Position numbers and translations under genes: made by a program. DNA of 64,000 nucleotides from Ardenticatena sp. (GTDB lineage Bacteria > Chloroflexota > Anaerolineae > Ardenticatenales > Ardenticatenaceae): assembly GCA_015487975.1 (NCBI GenBank), contig WFOS01000095.1, positions 1 through 64,000 of the forward strand. The letters are read 5' to 3'. The notes beneath the pieces are model-generated. The model was not told where the DNA came from, ran no database searches, and saw nothing but the letters and a program-made list of their open reading frames with translations. Every line of letters begins with the position of its first letter. Position 1 is the first letter of the stretch. Positions 26,538 to 35,947 of the stretch are shown piece by piece.

Positions 26538-29500
26538 CTACAACGCCTGCAACGGGCGCACATCCCACTTCGATTCACGCATCGCCCGAATACCATTGAC
26601 AGCGGCTTGGGCTGCGCTGAGCGTTGTCAGTAGCGGCACGCCATAACGTACCGCTGCGACGCGGATGGACCGTCCGTCGTCGTGGGCGGTCGCGCCCAGT
26701 GGGGTGTTGATGATGAGGTGAATCTCTCCTTGGCGGATGAGATCGACCACATGAGGGCTGCCTTCGCTCACCTTGTTGACTGTTTCCACGGGCAACCCCG
26801 CTTTGCGGAAGAAGGCGGCTGTGCCGCGTGTGGCCAGCAGGCGAAAGCCTAGGCGGTGTACATCACGTGCGATTTTGAGTGCTGCTCCCTTGTCGAAATC
26901 GTTGACGCTGATGAAGATCGTGCCCTCAGTCGGCAGGCGGTCGCCCGCTGCCAGTTGTGCCTTGCTGAATGCTTCGCCGAAGCGCCAGCCCACACCCATC
27001 ACTTCGCCAGTGCTGCGCATCTCTGGCCCTAACAGCGCATCCACGCCCAGGAACTTCTTGAATGGCAGGACCGCTTCTTTCACGAAGAAACCGGGAATAT
27101 CTGGCTCGCGCGTCAATTCCAATTCTTCCAGTGAGTGTCCGACCATCACCAGTGCGGCAATTCGTGCCAGTGGTACGCCGGTGGCTTTGCTCACAAAGGG
27201 TACTGTACGGCTGGCGCGCGGGTTGACTTCCAGCACATAGACTTCGTCGTCTTTGATGGCGTATTGCACATTCATCAGCCCACGCACGCTCAACGCCAAC
27301 CCCAACTGCTCGGTGTAATCGCGGATGCGGCTCAGGTGGAAGTAGGAGATCTTGTACGGGGGGAGCACACAGGCCGAATCGCCGCTGTGAATGCCGGCTT
27401 CTTCGATGTGCTGCATCACGCCTCCAATCACCACGTGCTCGCCATCGGCGACGGCGTCCACATCGACTTCGTATGCGTCTTCCAGGTACTGATCGATGAG
27501 TACGGATTGCCCTGGGGCTGCCTCGAACGCTGCTTCGATGAACTGCGCCAGGTGCGCTTCGTCGTACACGATGGCCATGGCACGCCCACCTAGCACATAC
27601 GATGGGCGGACTACGACAGGATAGCCAATCTGGGCAGCAACCTGCTGGGCTTCTTCCAGCGAACGTGCAACGCCCCATGCGGGGCTGGGAATTCCCAATG
27701 ACGTCAACAAGGCGCCAAAGCGTCCGCGGTCTTCGGCCAGGTTGATGGCGTCCGGTGATGTGCCGAGAATGGGAATCCCCGCCTTGTCTAGCGCTTCCAC
27801 CAGGTTGAGCGGCGTCTGCCCGCCGAACTGGACGATGACGCCTTTCAACGGCTGTTCGCGTTCGCAAATGTTGCGTACATGTTCAGGCGTGAGTGGCTCG
27901 AAGTAGAGGCGGTCGGATGTGTCGTAGTCGGTGCTGACTGTTTCGGGGTTGCAATTGACCATCACCGCCTCGTACCCTGCGTCCTGCGTGGCCCAGGCGG
28001 CATGTACACAGCAATAATCGAACTCGATGCCCTGTCCGATGCGGTTTGGCCCACCACCGAGGATGACCACTTTCTCTCGTTGTGTGGGGGGTGCTTCGGT
28101 TTCGACTTCGTAGGAACTGTACAGGTAGGGCGTGTACGATTCGAACTCCGCGGCGCAAGTATCCACAACGTGGTAGGTGGGCATAATGGCTTCCGCTAGG
28201 CGGCGCTGGCGTATGGCCTCGCCATTGTCGCTTGGGCGGGGTGTGGCTGCATCGAGTGAGGGTGTTTTGAGCAACCATGTAATGTGTTCGTCGCTGAACC
28301 CGTAGTTTTTGGCTACACGAAGCAACGTATTGGGGACATCATCGATCTGCGTGTACTGCACCAACGCCTGTTCCAGCGCCACCACCTGCGCCAGCTGATA
28401 GAGCCACCAGCGGTCGATACTGGCTGCTTGTGCCACCTCGTCGGGCGAATGGCCAAACCGCAAGGCTTCCCACAACGCCCATATCCGTTCTGCGCGTGGT
28501 ACTGCCAGCGATTCCAGGCGGCCATCCCAGACACGGTAGTGCCCGGTGGGGTAGTAGGGGCGCGGCATATCCAGCGATTGCAGCCCTTTGAGCAACGATT
28601 CCTTGAACGTGCGGCCAATCGCCATCACCTCGCCGACGCTCTTCATCTGTGGACCGAGCGTTGGATCGACACCGGGGAATTTCTCGAACGCCCAGCGCGG
28701 AATTTTCGTCACCACGTAGTCGATACTGGGCTCGAAGGCTGCCACAGTTGTGCGTGTAATGTCGTTGCGAATTTCATCCAGCGTATAGCCTACCGCCAAC
28801 AACGCCGCAATTTTGGCAATGGGGAACCCGGTCGCTTTACTCGCCAGCGCCGAAGAACGGCTGACGCGCGGGTTCATCTCGATGACGAGTGTGCGGCCAT
28901 CTGCTGGATTGATGGCAAACTGCACATTCGACCCACCTGTTTCCACCCCCACTGCATGCATGACAGCACGCGCCATATCGCGCAGGCGCTGATATTCGCG
29001 GTCGGTGAGTGTCATCGCCGGTGCGACAGTGATGCTATCACCCGTATGCACGCCCATGGGGTCGATGTTTTCGATCGAACAAATCACCACGAAGTTGTCG
29101 GCGCGGTCGCGCATGACTTCCAATTCGTACTCTTTCCAACCGAGCACACTTTCTTCCATCAGCACGGTATGCACTGGGCTTTCGCGCAACCCAAATTCGA
29201 CCTTGTCCACGAAGTCTTCTTCGTCGAAGGCAATGCCGCCACCACTGCCTCCTAGTGTGAACGAGGGGCGAATGAGCAGCGGGAAACGCCGCCCTGTGGC
29301 ACGTTCGATGTCATCGGCGACCTCGAAGGCTTCTTCCAGCGAGCCGACCATGCGCCCCAGTGGCACATCCAGTCCGGCATCCATCATCGCCTGGCGGAAA
29401 CGTTCACGGTCTTCGGCGAGCTGCATGGCTTCCAGGCTGGCACCAATCAGTTCGACGCCGTAGCGTTCCAGCACGCCCGATTCTGCCAGCTGGACGCCCA

Positions 29501-29792
29501 TGTTCAGGCCAGTTTGCCCCCCTACGGTCGGCAAGACAGCATCGGGGCGTTCGCGTTCGATGATCGCTTCGAGCACTTCGAGGCTGAGCGGTTCGACGTA
29601 TGTGGCATCTGCTAGCTGAGGATCGGTCATGATGGTGGCGGGATTACTGTTGACAAGAACGACGCGGTACCCTTCGCGTTTGAGGACCTTGACGGCTTGT
29701 GTGCCACTGTAATCGAATTCGGCAGCCTGCCCAATCACAATTGGCCCGGCGCCGATCACCAGGATACTCTGAATATCGGTGCGTTTTGGCAT
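26538..29792 (-). CDS. carB: carbamoyl-phosphate synthase large chain
   Basis: A 1084-residue protein of normal length with the duplicated ATP-grasp synthetase architecture. The first half begins [24 protein letters not shown]; the second repeats [24 protein letters not shown]. Both RPS-type ATP loops and two EMNPR/EVNPR sites are visible, and a C-terminal MGS-like allosteric domain (about 945-1084) follows. It makes carbamoyl phosphate from bicarbonate, ammonia and ATP for pyrimidines and arginine. It is 36 bp downstream of carA. Confidence 0.97.
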   Translation of the reverse strand: MPKRTDIQSILVIGAGPIVIGQAAEFDYSGTQAVKVLKREGYRVVLVNSNPATIMTDPQLADATYVEPLSLEVLEAIIERERPDAVLPTVGGQTGLNMGVQLAESGVLERYGVELIGASLEAMQLAEDRERFRQAMMDAGLDVPLGRMVGSLEEAFEVADDIERATGRRFPLLIRPSFTLGGSGGGIAFDEEDFVDKVEFGLRESPVHTVLMEESVLGWKEYELEVMRDRADNFVVICSIENIDPMGVHTGDSITVAPAMTLTDREYQRLRDMARAVMHAVGVETGGSNVQFAINPADGRTLVIEMNPRVSRSSALASKATGFPIAKIAALLAVGYTLDEIRNDITRTTVAAFEPSIDYVVTKIPRWAFEKFPGVDPTLGPQMKSVGEVMAIGRTFKESLLKGLQSLDMPRPYYPTGHYRVWDGRLESLAVPRAERIWALWEALRFGHSPDEVAQAASIDRWWLYQLAQVVALEQALVQYTQIDDVPNTLLRVAKNYGFSDEHITWLLKTPSLDAATPRPSDNGEAIRQRRLAEAIMPTYHVVDTCAAEFESYTPYLYSSYEVETEAPPTQREKVVILGGGPNRIGQGIEFDYCCVHAAWATQDAGYEAVMVNCNPETVSTDYDTSDRLYFEPLTPEHVRNICEREQPLKGVIVQFGGQTPLNLVEALDKAGIPILGTSPDAINLAEDRGRFGALLTSLGIPSPAWGVARSLEEAQQVAAQIGYPVVVRPSYVLGGRAMAIVYDEAHLAQFIEAAFEAAPGQSVLIDQYLEDAYEVDVDAVADGEHVVIGGVMQHIEEAGIHSGDSACVLPPYKISYFHLSRIRDYTEQLGLALSVRGLMNVQYAIKDDEVYVLEVNPRASRTVPFVSKATGVPLARIAALVMVGHSLEELELTREPDIPGFFVKEAVLPFKKFLGVDALLGPEMRSTGEVMGVGWRFGEAFSKAQLAAGDRLPTEGTIFISVNDFDKGAALKIARDVHRLGFRLLATRGTAAFFRKAGLPVETVNKVSEGSPHVVDLIRQGEIHLIINTPLGATAHDDGRSIRVAAVRYGVPLLTTLSAAQAAVNGIRAMRESKWDVRPLQAL

Positions 29793-29828
29793 GGCTCCTC
29801 CTCGTGCGTGTTCGGATGATTGTTGGCC

Positions 29829-31007
29829 TCAAGCGTTGCGAACCTGCCGGCGGTACGTTTCCATCAGCTGCACAAACTCGGCGAACAGGTAATCAGCATC
29901 GTGGGGACCAGGAGCCGCTTCGGGATGGTATTGCACACTGAACGCAGGCAAGGTGGTATGGCGCAATCCTTCGCAGCATCCATCATTCAGATTGACGTGC
30001 GTGATTTCGACGTCAGGGGGCAAACTTTCGGGATCGACGGCAAAGTTGTGATTGTGGGCACTGATTTCGACATGGCCGGTACGCAGATACTTGACCGGTT
30101 GATTGCCGCCATGGTGCCCGAATTTGAGGCGGTAGGTACGCCCGCCAAGTGCCTGCCCCAAAATCTGGTGCCCCAGACAGATACCGAAAATGGGCACGTG
30201 CCCCAGCAACGCCTGTGTCGCCTGGACAGCATATGGCAACGCCGAGGGGTCACCAGGCCCGTTGCTCAGAAATACGCCGTCGGGGCGGAGCGCCAACACC
30301 TCTTCGGCAGGCGTCGTTGCTGGCACCACCGTAACGCGACACCCGTGGCTCGTCAGGCGGCGCAAAATGTTGCGCTTGATCCCAAAATCGTAGGCCACGA
30401 CGTAGAAGGGACGTTCTGGCGACGCCATCGTGTGCGTTTGCCACTGCCGAAACTCCCAAGCATCGGCGGTGGGTTCGGTCCAGTGGTAGGGTTCAGCACA
30501 CGTGACAGTCTGCACCATATCCACACCGTCCAGCCCAGGCCAGGCACGCACCTCTTCCAGCAAATCAGCGTCGGCACGGGCTGCGTCGGTGGTCAGAAGG
30601 CCACGCAGACTGCCCTTTTCGCGCAAACGGCGGGTGATGGCGCGTGTATCCACGCCTTGGATCGCGACAATGCCCTGTTCAGCAAGCCAGTCGGAGAGCG
30701 TGTTGCGGGCACGCCAGTTCGCGACCACGGGGCTGTATTCGCGCACAACAAAGCCGCGCAAAAATGCGCGGCTCGCCTCGTCATCTTCGGGTGTTACACC
30801 CGTGTTGCCAATGTGTGGTGGGGTCATCACAACGATTTGCCCGGCATAACTGGGGTCGGTTATGATTTCCTGGTAGCCGGTCAGGCTGGTGTTGAAAACG
30901 ACTTCACCAAGGCGCGTTCCTTCGGCGCCAAAGCCATAGCCGTGCCAGACGCTTCCGTCTTCCAGCACAAGGCGGGCCGGGGGGCCCAATTCCAAGATGT
31001 GTGGCAT
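29829..31007 (-). CDS. carA: carbamoyl-phosphate synthase small chain
   Basis: A 392-residue glutaminase subunit that feeds ammonia to CarB. The N-terminal CPSase small domain ([32 protein letters not shown]) is followed by a class I amidotransferase with nucleophile Cys in FGICLGHQ and the His-Glu pair in YHPEA. Start at 31007 after AGAGGAGGG. The upstream leader contains a terminator and a small open frame, described separately. Confidence 0.97.
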   Translation of the reverse strand: MPHILELGPPARLVLEDGSVWHGYGFGAEGTRLGEVVFNTSLTGYQEIITDPSYAGQIVVMTPPHIGNTGVTPEDDEASRAFLRGFVVREYSPVVANWRARNTLSDWLAEQGIVAIQGVDTRAITRRLREKGSLRGLLTTDAARADADLLEEVRAWPGLDGVDMVQTVTCAEPYHWTEPTADAWEFRQWQTHTMASPERPFYVVAYDFGIKRNILRRLTSHGCRVTVVPATTPAEEVLALRPDGVFLSNGPGDPSALPYAVQATQALLGHVPIFGICLGHQILGQALGGRTYRLKFGHHGGNQPVKYLRTGHVEISAHNHNFAVDPESLPPDVEITHVNLNDGCCEGLRHTTLPAFSVQYHPEAAPGPHDADYLFAEFVQLMETYRRQVRNA

Positions 31008-31008
31008 C

Positions 31009-31083
31009 TCACCCTCCTCTATCAGGTTGCACAAAAAAAGGCCACTTCGCATTGGGGCCTTTCCCACGAAGTGACCGCATCAT
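31009..31083 (-). CDS. possible 24-residue leader peptide of carAB
   Basis: A 24-codon frame beginning ATG ATG and ending two bases before the carA ATG. It contains three Arg codons (positions 3, 6 and 22) and runs through the leader terminator. There is no clear ribosome binding site. It might couple translation to attenuation or be fortuitous. Confidence 0.3.
   Translation of the reverse strand: MMRSLRGKGPNAKWPFFVQPDRGG
31032..31076 (-). terminator. attenuator-like terminator in the carA leader
   Basis: On the minus strand ggtcacttcg pairs with cgaagtggcc (one G-U), with an inner tggg/ccca extension, followed by seven U residues. It lies between the predicted promoter and carA, so carAB must be expressed by read-through. 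No PyrR-binding loop was recognised. Confidence 0.8.
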
Positions 31084-31099
31084 TGCCAGATCGCGGGCG

Positions 31100-31127
31100 A
31101 TTGTAGCCAGGTTTGGCTCTGGGGCAA
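31100..31127 (-). promoter_or_regulatory. predicted carAB promoter
   Basis: On the minus strand TTGCCC (31122-31127), a 16-bp spacer and TACAAT (31100-31105). Transcription would start about 20 bp before the leader terminator stem. Confidence 0.55.
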
Positions 31128-31150
31128 AATACCTGATGCGGACCGTACAA

Positions 31151-31192
31151 GAAAAAACACCGCGGAGACGTCTGCTAGATCTCCGCGGTGTT
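31151..31192 (-). terminator. terminator of the universal stress gene
   Basis: The perfect 13-bp stem aacaccgcggaga/tctccgcggtgtt, read on the minus strand, is followed by tttttc. It lies 23 bp beyond the stop of the UspA gene. Confidence 0.9.
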
Positions 31193-31214
31193 CTGCTGTG
31201 ACGATGGGCAGCCG

Positions 31215-32162
31215 TTATGCCTCGGATTTGGGGTGTTCCTCCGATGCGTGCGTTGCTTCCTCCGCATCTGCTCCGCGAATGCGGGGTGGCAACACCAACA
31301 AGGGGCAGGGAGTTGTGCGCAACACCTCACGCGTTACACTTCCCAACACCAGCTCGGAAAAGCCTGTGTAGCCGTGGGTGCTCATCACAATCAAGTCGAT
31401 ATCGTTTTCGTATGCTACCTTCACAATTTCGGGCGCGGCTTTGCCCATTTTCAACACAATCTCCACGTGCAACTCTTGCGCACGGAGTGTTTCGGCATGG
31501 CGTTCCAGGTAGAGTTTGGCCACGCTCAATGACGCTTCATGCTCTTCACCTTCCCGGTGTGGCAAAATATCGAGTTCGCGGTCGGGGCGATGTTCGACCA
31601 CTTCGAGCAAGTAAAGCGTCGCGCCAAACTGTTTGGCAAGCCCGGTTGCATAGGGCAACTCACGTTCCGAAATATCCGAACCATCCAGCGGCACCAGAAT
31701 GCGGCGAATCTGGGCATGGTGTTCCATCTCAGGATGCATACGTACCAAGAAAATGGGTTGATGGGCATGCTTGATGAGATCTTCAGCCACACTGCCAAGC
31801 AACACACGCCCTAGCCCAGTGCGCCCATGCGTTGTCATCGCAATGGCATCCACTTCGAGCCGATCGGCTGCCGACTTGATGGCAATCGGGGGTGCTCCTT
31901 CGAGGATATGTACATTGACCATGTAGCCCTTTTCCCGGAGTTCCCCCGCCACCTGGTTCAGATAGGTTTGGGCTTCTTCGTACTGATGTGCCACAGCAAC
32001 GGGCATCAATGTATCCGTACTCGCAAGCGAATGGCGATACGGTGGCACGACGCGCACCAACTCCAATACCACATCCTGAGGTGAAAACCACTGTTCGACA
32101 TAGTACAAAATGCGCGCTGCTGTTGGTGATCCATCGAGTGGGACGAGCAAGCGGCGAAACAT
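31215..32162 (-). CDS. tandem-domain universal stress protein
   Basis: A 315-residue protein with two UspA domains (about 1-145 and 155-295). Each domain ends in the ATP-binding type motif: TTHGRTGLGRVLLGSVAEDLI in the first and STHGYTGFSELVLGSVTREVL in the second. Both open with RxLVPLDGS. A charged tail rich in Glu and Ala closes it. The start at 32162 has AGAGGAGG upstream. It is divergent from the first processing protease gene. Confidence 0.93.
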   Translation of the reverse strand: MFRRLLVPLDGSPTAARILYYVEQWFSPQDVVLELVRVVPPYRHSLASTDTLMPVAVAHQYEEAQTYLNQVAGELREKGYMVNVHILEGAPPIAIKSAADRLEVDAIAMTTHGRTGLGRVLLGSVAEDLIKHAHQPIFLVRMHPEMEHHAQIRRILVPLDGSDISERELPYATGLAKQFGATLYLLEVVEHRPDRELDILPHREGEEHEASLSVAKLYLERHAETLRAQELHVEIVLKMGKAAPEIVKVAYENDIDLIVMSTHGYTGFSELVLGSVTREVLRTTPCPLLVLPPRIRGADAEEATHASEEHPKSEA

Positions 32163-32290
32163 GCCTTGGCCTCCTCTTTTCGTCATTTTCCGATCCCGCT
32201 GAGAACAAGTATATCACACGCACGCACATTTTTTCTAGCCCAGTTGGGGAGATGTGCCCCCAGCCAAATGGCTAGTTTTTCACGGCAGCG

Positions 32291-32320
32291 TTGGGCAGAA
32301 GCCAGCCACCTCGCTATAAT
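32291..32320 (+). promoter_or_regulatory. predicted promoter of the protease operon
   Basis: A perfect TATAAT at 32315-32320 with TTGGGC 18 bp upstream (32291-32296), 41 bp before the first protease start codon. Confidence 0.65.
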
Positions 32321-32360
32321 GGGAGCCTCACCAAGACCAACGCAGGGAGCGTAGAAGCCC

Positions 32361-33593
32361 ATGGAGAAAGCACTGCGCATCATTCTCATTGCCACTTTGT
32401 CGGCTTTCATTGTGTTGATTGCCTTCGGATTGGGGTTTGCCGCGCGAGGCCTCGCCGAATCGGTCGGTGTCGTGCCACCGAGCACAGCTGCCACAATGGA
32501 CATACCAGCCGAAGCACCTTCCAACTTCCACATCTTCTGGGAAGCATGGAAAATTCTCGAGCGCGAGTATTTTGGCGATTTGCCAGACGACCAGACCGCG
32601 ACGTATGGGGCTATTCGTGGTTTGTTGCAAACTCTGGGCGACCCCAACACGGTGCTTGTCGAGCCCAACGCTGCCGAACGTGAGCAAGAGCAGCTGCAAG
32701 GCGAATTTGGCGGCATTGGCGCCTATGTAAGCGTGGATGAACAGGGGCGCATCGTGATCGTGTCCCCCATCGACGATACGCCAGCCGCCCGCGCCGGCCT
32801 GCGGGCTGATGATGTCATCGTGGCGGTGGATGGCGTCGAAGTCACTGGCATGCCGCTCGACGAAGTCGTCAACATGATTCGTGGCCCACTGGGCACCGAA
32901 GTCACATTGACGATTTTCCGCCCCGGCGTGGACGAGCCCTTCGACGTGACCCTTACCCGCGCCCGCATCCCCGACCCCACTGTGGCGTGGCAAATGGTCG
33001 AAGGACAAGAGGGAATGGGGTACATTCGCCTCTCCTTCTTCAGTGCTCGCACGCCCGAAGAGTTGCGCAAAGCCATTCGCGAACTGCAAGAGCAAGGGGC
33101 GAATCGCTTCATCATCGACTTGCGCAACAACCCGGGCGGCCTGCTCGATTCCGCCATCAGTGTGGCCAGTGAATTCATCGACGAGGGGGTGATTGTCTAT
33201 CAACAGGCCAAAGATGGCAGCCGCACGCCCTTCGAAGCCCGCAAAGGTGGACTGGCAACCGACGTGCCGCTGGTAGTGCTGGTGAACGAAGGGAGCGCCA
33301 GCGCCAGTGAGATTGTTGCCGGCGCCATCCGTGACCACGGACGTGGGAAGCTCGTGGGAACACAAACCTTTGGGAAAGGGACGGTGCAAATTCCATTCGA
33401 GTTGAGCGATGGTGCTAGCCTGCACGTGACCATCGCACACTGGCTCACGCCCAACGGCACGGACCTGAGTGGCGACGGGCTGACGCCCGACGTATGGGTC
33501 GATGAAGACCCCAATGCCCAGGAAGATACGCAGTTCTTGCGTGCCATCGACGTGTTGAACGAAACAACCGGCCAGCAGGAGCAACAACAGTGA
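32361..33593 (+). CDS. C-terminal processing protease (S41), copy 1
   Basis: A 410-residue S41 peptidase. It has an N-terminal membrane anchor (residues 5-27), a PDZ domain (about 115-195) and the tail-specific protease domain. The catalytic Ser is in NEGSASASEI and the Lys in TFGKGTVQ. It should act on the outer face of the membrane on protein C-termini. It overlaps the second copy by four bases (GTGA). The same-strand neighbour smpB tags proteins for degradation, but these proteases face the opposite side of the membrane. Confidence 0.93.
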   Translation: MEKALRIILIATLSAFIVLIAFGLGFAARGLAESVGVVPPSTAATMDIPAEAPSNFHIFWEAWKILEREYFGDLPDDQTATYGAIRGLLQTLGDPNTVLVEPNAAEREQEQLQGEFGGIGAYVSVDEQGRIVIVSPIDDTPAARAGLRADDVIVAVDGVEVTGMPLDEVVNMIRGPLGTEVTLTIFRPGVDEPFDVTLTRARIPDPTVAWQMVEGQEGMGYIRLSFFSARTPEELRKAIRELQEQGANRFIIDLRNNPGGLLDSAISVASEFIDEGVIVYQQAKDGSRTPFEARKGGLATDVPLVVLVNEGSASASEIVAGAIRDHGRGKLVGTQTFGKGTVQIPFELSDGASLHVTIAHWLTPNGTDLSGDGLTPDVWVDEDPNAQEDTQFLRAIDVLNETTGQQEQQQ

Positions 33594-34855
33594 ACACGCG
33601 ACGCAATTGTCTGGTTGATATCCTTGTCATCGGGTTCTTGGGACTTTTCCTCAGTGTCGTTGGCTTCATCGGTGGTTGGGTCTCGTATGGCAACGTCGAT
33701 GCCCTGCTCGACCGCCAACGTGCCCAAAACCACCCTGCGGAAAACAGCACAGCCCAGGGTCCCTACGACGGTGAGTTCGAACCAGAAGACTTGAAGGTCT
33801 TTTGGGAAGCGTTAGGCCTCCTTCGCGAACATTTTTACGGTGAGCTGCCACCAGAAGAGGAAATAACCTATGCCGCCATTCGTGGCGTCCTGCAAACGAC
33901 GGGGGATCAGTTCACGACGTTCATCAACCCCGAGCAGGCCAAAATGCTCCAAGAGGATATTCAGGGTGAATTCGAAGGCATTGGCGCCATGGTGCGCATG
34001 AACGCCGACAACCTGCTCGAAATCGTCGCGCCCATCCCCGGCAGCCCCGCTGAAGCCGCGGGCTTGCAGCCTGGTGATGTGGTGCTGGCTGCGAATGGGC
34101 AGTCCATCCGCGGCTTGACTCTGATGGAAGCGGTAGCGTTGATTCGTGGGCCGCGTGGCACTCCCATCACGCTCACCATCCAACGCGATGGCAGCGAACC
34201 ATTCGATGTAACCATCGTGCGCGATCGCGTTGAAATTCCCACGGTGGAAGCACGGCTCATCGAAAGCGAAGCACACCCACCGGTAGGGTACATCAAACTC
34301 AACGAATTCAATGCCAAAGCCACGGAGCAACTGCAAGCCGCCATCCAGGACCTGCGCAACCAGGGCGCACAAGGCTTCGTGTTCGACCTGCGCAACAACC
34401 CGGGTGGTTTGCTCAACCAGGCCATTCACGTTGCGAGCCAATTCTTGCCCGAAGGGACGTTGGTGCTGATCGAGCGCGGGAAGTTTGGCGAAGAAGTACA
34501 GCGCGCTGTGGATGGTGGCGTGTGGATTGAAGGGCCGCTTGTTGTCTTGGTGAACAATGGCAGCGCCAGCGCCAGTGAGATTGTGGCTGGGGCCTTGCAA
34601 GACCACCAACGAGCACCCGTCGTGGGCGAAACCACCTTCGGTAAGGGGAGCGTGCAAGCCCCCTACACCCTTTCCGATGGGTCGAGCCTACGTGTGACGA
34701 TTGCCCGCTGGTTCACACCCAACGGGCGTGCTATTCATGGGGAAGGTATCACCCCCGACATCTTCGTCGAACGGACTCTTGAAGACGAAGAAAATCAGCG
34801 CGACCCGCAACTCGACCGCGCATTGGAAGAACTCTACCGCCAATTGGAGCCATGA
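33590..34855 (+). CDS. C-terminal processing protease (S41), copy 2
   Basis: A 421-residue paralogue of the previous gene: anchor helix (about 9-32), PDZ domain, and S41 domain with Ser in NNGSASASEI and Lys in TFGKGSVQ. Start is GTG inside the stop of copy 1 (GTGA overlap). The pair probably arose by tandem duplication. Its end overlaps smpB by four bases. Confidence 0.93.
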   Translation: MNTRRNCLVDILVIGFLGLFLSVVGFIGGWVSYGNVDALLDRQRAQNHPAENSTAQGPYDGEFEPEDLKVFWEALGLLREHFYGELPPEEEITYAAIRGVLQTTGDQFTTFINPEQAKMLQEDIQGEFEGIGAMVRMNADNLLEIVAPIPGSPAEAAGLQPGDVVLAANGQSIRGLTLMEAVALIRGPRGTPITLTIQRDGSEPFDVTIVRDRVEIPTVEARLIESEAHPPVGYIKLNEFNAKATEQLQAAIQDLRNQGAQGFVFDLRNNPGGLLNQAIHVASQFLPEGTLVLIERGKFGEEVQRAVDGGVWIEGPLVVLVNNGSASASEIVAGALQDHQRAPVVGETTFGKGSVQAPYTLSDGSSLRVTIARWFTPNGRAIHGEGITPDIFVERTLEDEENQRDPQLDRALEELYRQLEP

Positions 34856-35319
34856 TGATGAGCCAGGGAGAACGCACCATTGCCGTCAATCGCAAAGCCC
34901 GTCACGACTACTTCATCCTCGAAACCTATGAGGCCGGATTGGTGCTGAAAGGGTCGGAAATCAAGTCGATTCGCGCAGGGCGCGTCAATCTACGCGACAG
35001 TTATGTGCGCATCAAGAATGGCGAAGCATGGGTGGAAAACATGCACATTTCGCCCTACGACAAAGCCAGCACCCACGAACAGCTCGACCCAAAGCGCCCT
35101 CGCAAACTGTTGCTGCACAAGCGCGAAATCGGACGCCTGGCGGGGAAAGTCGCCCAGGAAGGGGTCACCATCGTGCCACTGCGTCTCTACCTGAAACGCA
35201 ACCGCGCCAAGCTGGAAATTGCGGTTGCCAAGGGGAAGAAGAAGTACGACAAGCGCGAAGCCATCGCCAAACGTGAAGCCCAACGCCAGATTGAACGGGC
35301 GTTGAAGACGCGGCGGTGA
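34852..35319 (+). CDS. smpB: SsrA-binding protein SmpB
   Basis: A 155-residue partner of tmRNA in trans-translation. Visible features: AVNRKARHDYFI, ETYEAGLVLKGSEIKSIR, RVNLRDSYV, HISPYDKAS and the lysine/arginine-rich C-terminal tail (KGKKKYDKREAIAKREA). The start is one of three consecutive ATG codons. No tmRNA gene was found in the window. Confidence 0.97.
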   Translation: MMMSQGERTIAVNRKARHDYFILETYEAGLVLKGSEIKSIRAGRVNLRDSYVRIKNGEAWVENMHISPYDKASTHEQLDPKRPRKLLLHKREIGRLAGKVAQEGVTIVPLRLYLKRNRAKLEIAVAKGKKKYDKREAIAKREAQRQIERALKTRR

Positions 35320-35367
35320 ACGCGGTCTTTTTCCAGCCTTTCCAAGAAGACGAAGCGCCCCTCACAA

Positions 35368-35446
35368 GCACCCCGCCTGACCTCGAGAGGCATGCACGCT
35401 TGACGTGACTTCGAGGAGCGACGCACCTGGCAGGTGCGTCGCTCCT
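35368..35446 (-). repeat. dispersed palindromic repeat element, copy 2 (inverted)
   Basis: Reverse-complement copy of 147-225: the 33-bp palindrome is identical and the flank matches at 38 of 45 positions. A further 12-base word, aaaacagacggg, lies upstream of both palindromes (26-37 and complement of 35527-35538), so the whole element may be longer and indel-ridden. The rest of 35320-35670 has no gene I can support. Confidence 0.85.
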
Positions 35447-35690
35447 CCTGAGCTGATCTCCAGCGGTGCGCACGCGTTCCAAGGACCAGCAGCCCCGCAT
35501 CGTCAATCGTAAAAGTTCAAGTAAGCCCCGTCTGTTTTGGCATGTCGTGTACAGGTACGCCCTAAGAGTATGAAAGCCCAAATGGCCCAAAAGGACCGCC
35601 ATTCTCCGCCAAAAGGGGCTTGCTTTCGAAACATGAATCTGTTATCTTGTGCAGCGTCAACGAATCAACACAAGGAAACGAAAAAACACC

Positions 35691-35762
35691 ATGCGTTCAT
35701 ATTCATATCAGCCAATCGCCAACACCATGTGTCTGTGTATCTGTCCGCAGCGGGGGCCTTGA
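35691..35762 (+). CDS. cysteine-codon leader peptide of the sulfate assimilation operon
   Basis: A 23-codon frame ending TMCLCICPQRGP, with three Cys codons at 35730, 35736 and 35742. An AAGGA lies 14 bases before the ATG. Its final codons overlap the antiterminator arm, exactly where a translating ribosome would decide between two RNA folds. It precedes sulfite and APS reductase genes, whose end product is cysteine. Coding status is inferred from this logic. Confidence 0.82.
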   Translation: MRSYSYQPIANTMCLCICPQRGP

Positions 35763-35851
35763 CGCCCGCGCGGCTGATGCACGTCACATCACACGCATTG
35801 GCCTGAAACGCGCACAAGGCCCCCGTCCATCACCAGGTGCGGGGGCTTTTT
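35751..35851 (+). promoter_or_regulatory. transcription attenuator responding to cysteine-tRNA supply
   Basis: Segment A cgggggccttg (35751-35761) is the perfect complement of segment B caaggcccccg (35815-35825). Segment B also pairs with segment C (35840-35849, cgggggcttt) to give a terminator with a U run. Stalling at the first Cys codons leaves A free to hold B and allows read-through; a ribosome reaching the stop codon masks A and permits B:C termination. The mechanism is inferred by analogy with amino-acid attenuators. Confidence 0.82.
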
Positions 35852-35872
35852 CATACCCGTTGGCAGGCAATG

Positions 35873-35908
35873 AAAATGCCTCCGCCCTGTGCGGAGGCAT
35901 TTTCGTTT
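35873..35908 (+). terminator. second hairpin terminator before the sulfite reductase gene
   Basis: The perfect 13-bp stem aaaatgcctccgc/gcggaggcatttt with a 5-base loop is followed by cgttt. Its arm cctccgc is also complementary to the ribosome binding site gcggagg at 35933-35939, so it could affect either termination or translation. Confidence 0.75.
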
Positions 35909-35947
35909 GCTGGCAAATTCCAACCAACACGTGCGGAGGAATGGCTT

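Noticed and set aside
31009-31127. PyrR-type attenuator in the carA leader
   Set aside because: The conserved PyrR-binding loop was not found; only a simple terminator is visible.
35537-35806. Open frame of 89 codons across the Cys leader region
   Set aside because: It runs in another frame than the Cys-codon leader, has no binding site, and shows no domain-like sequence.
34852-35947. Search for a tmRNA gene near smpB
   Set aside because: No alanine-like acceptor arm with a tag reading frame was found in the flanking sequence.
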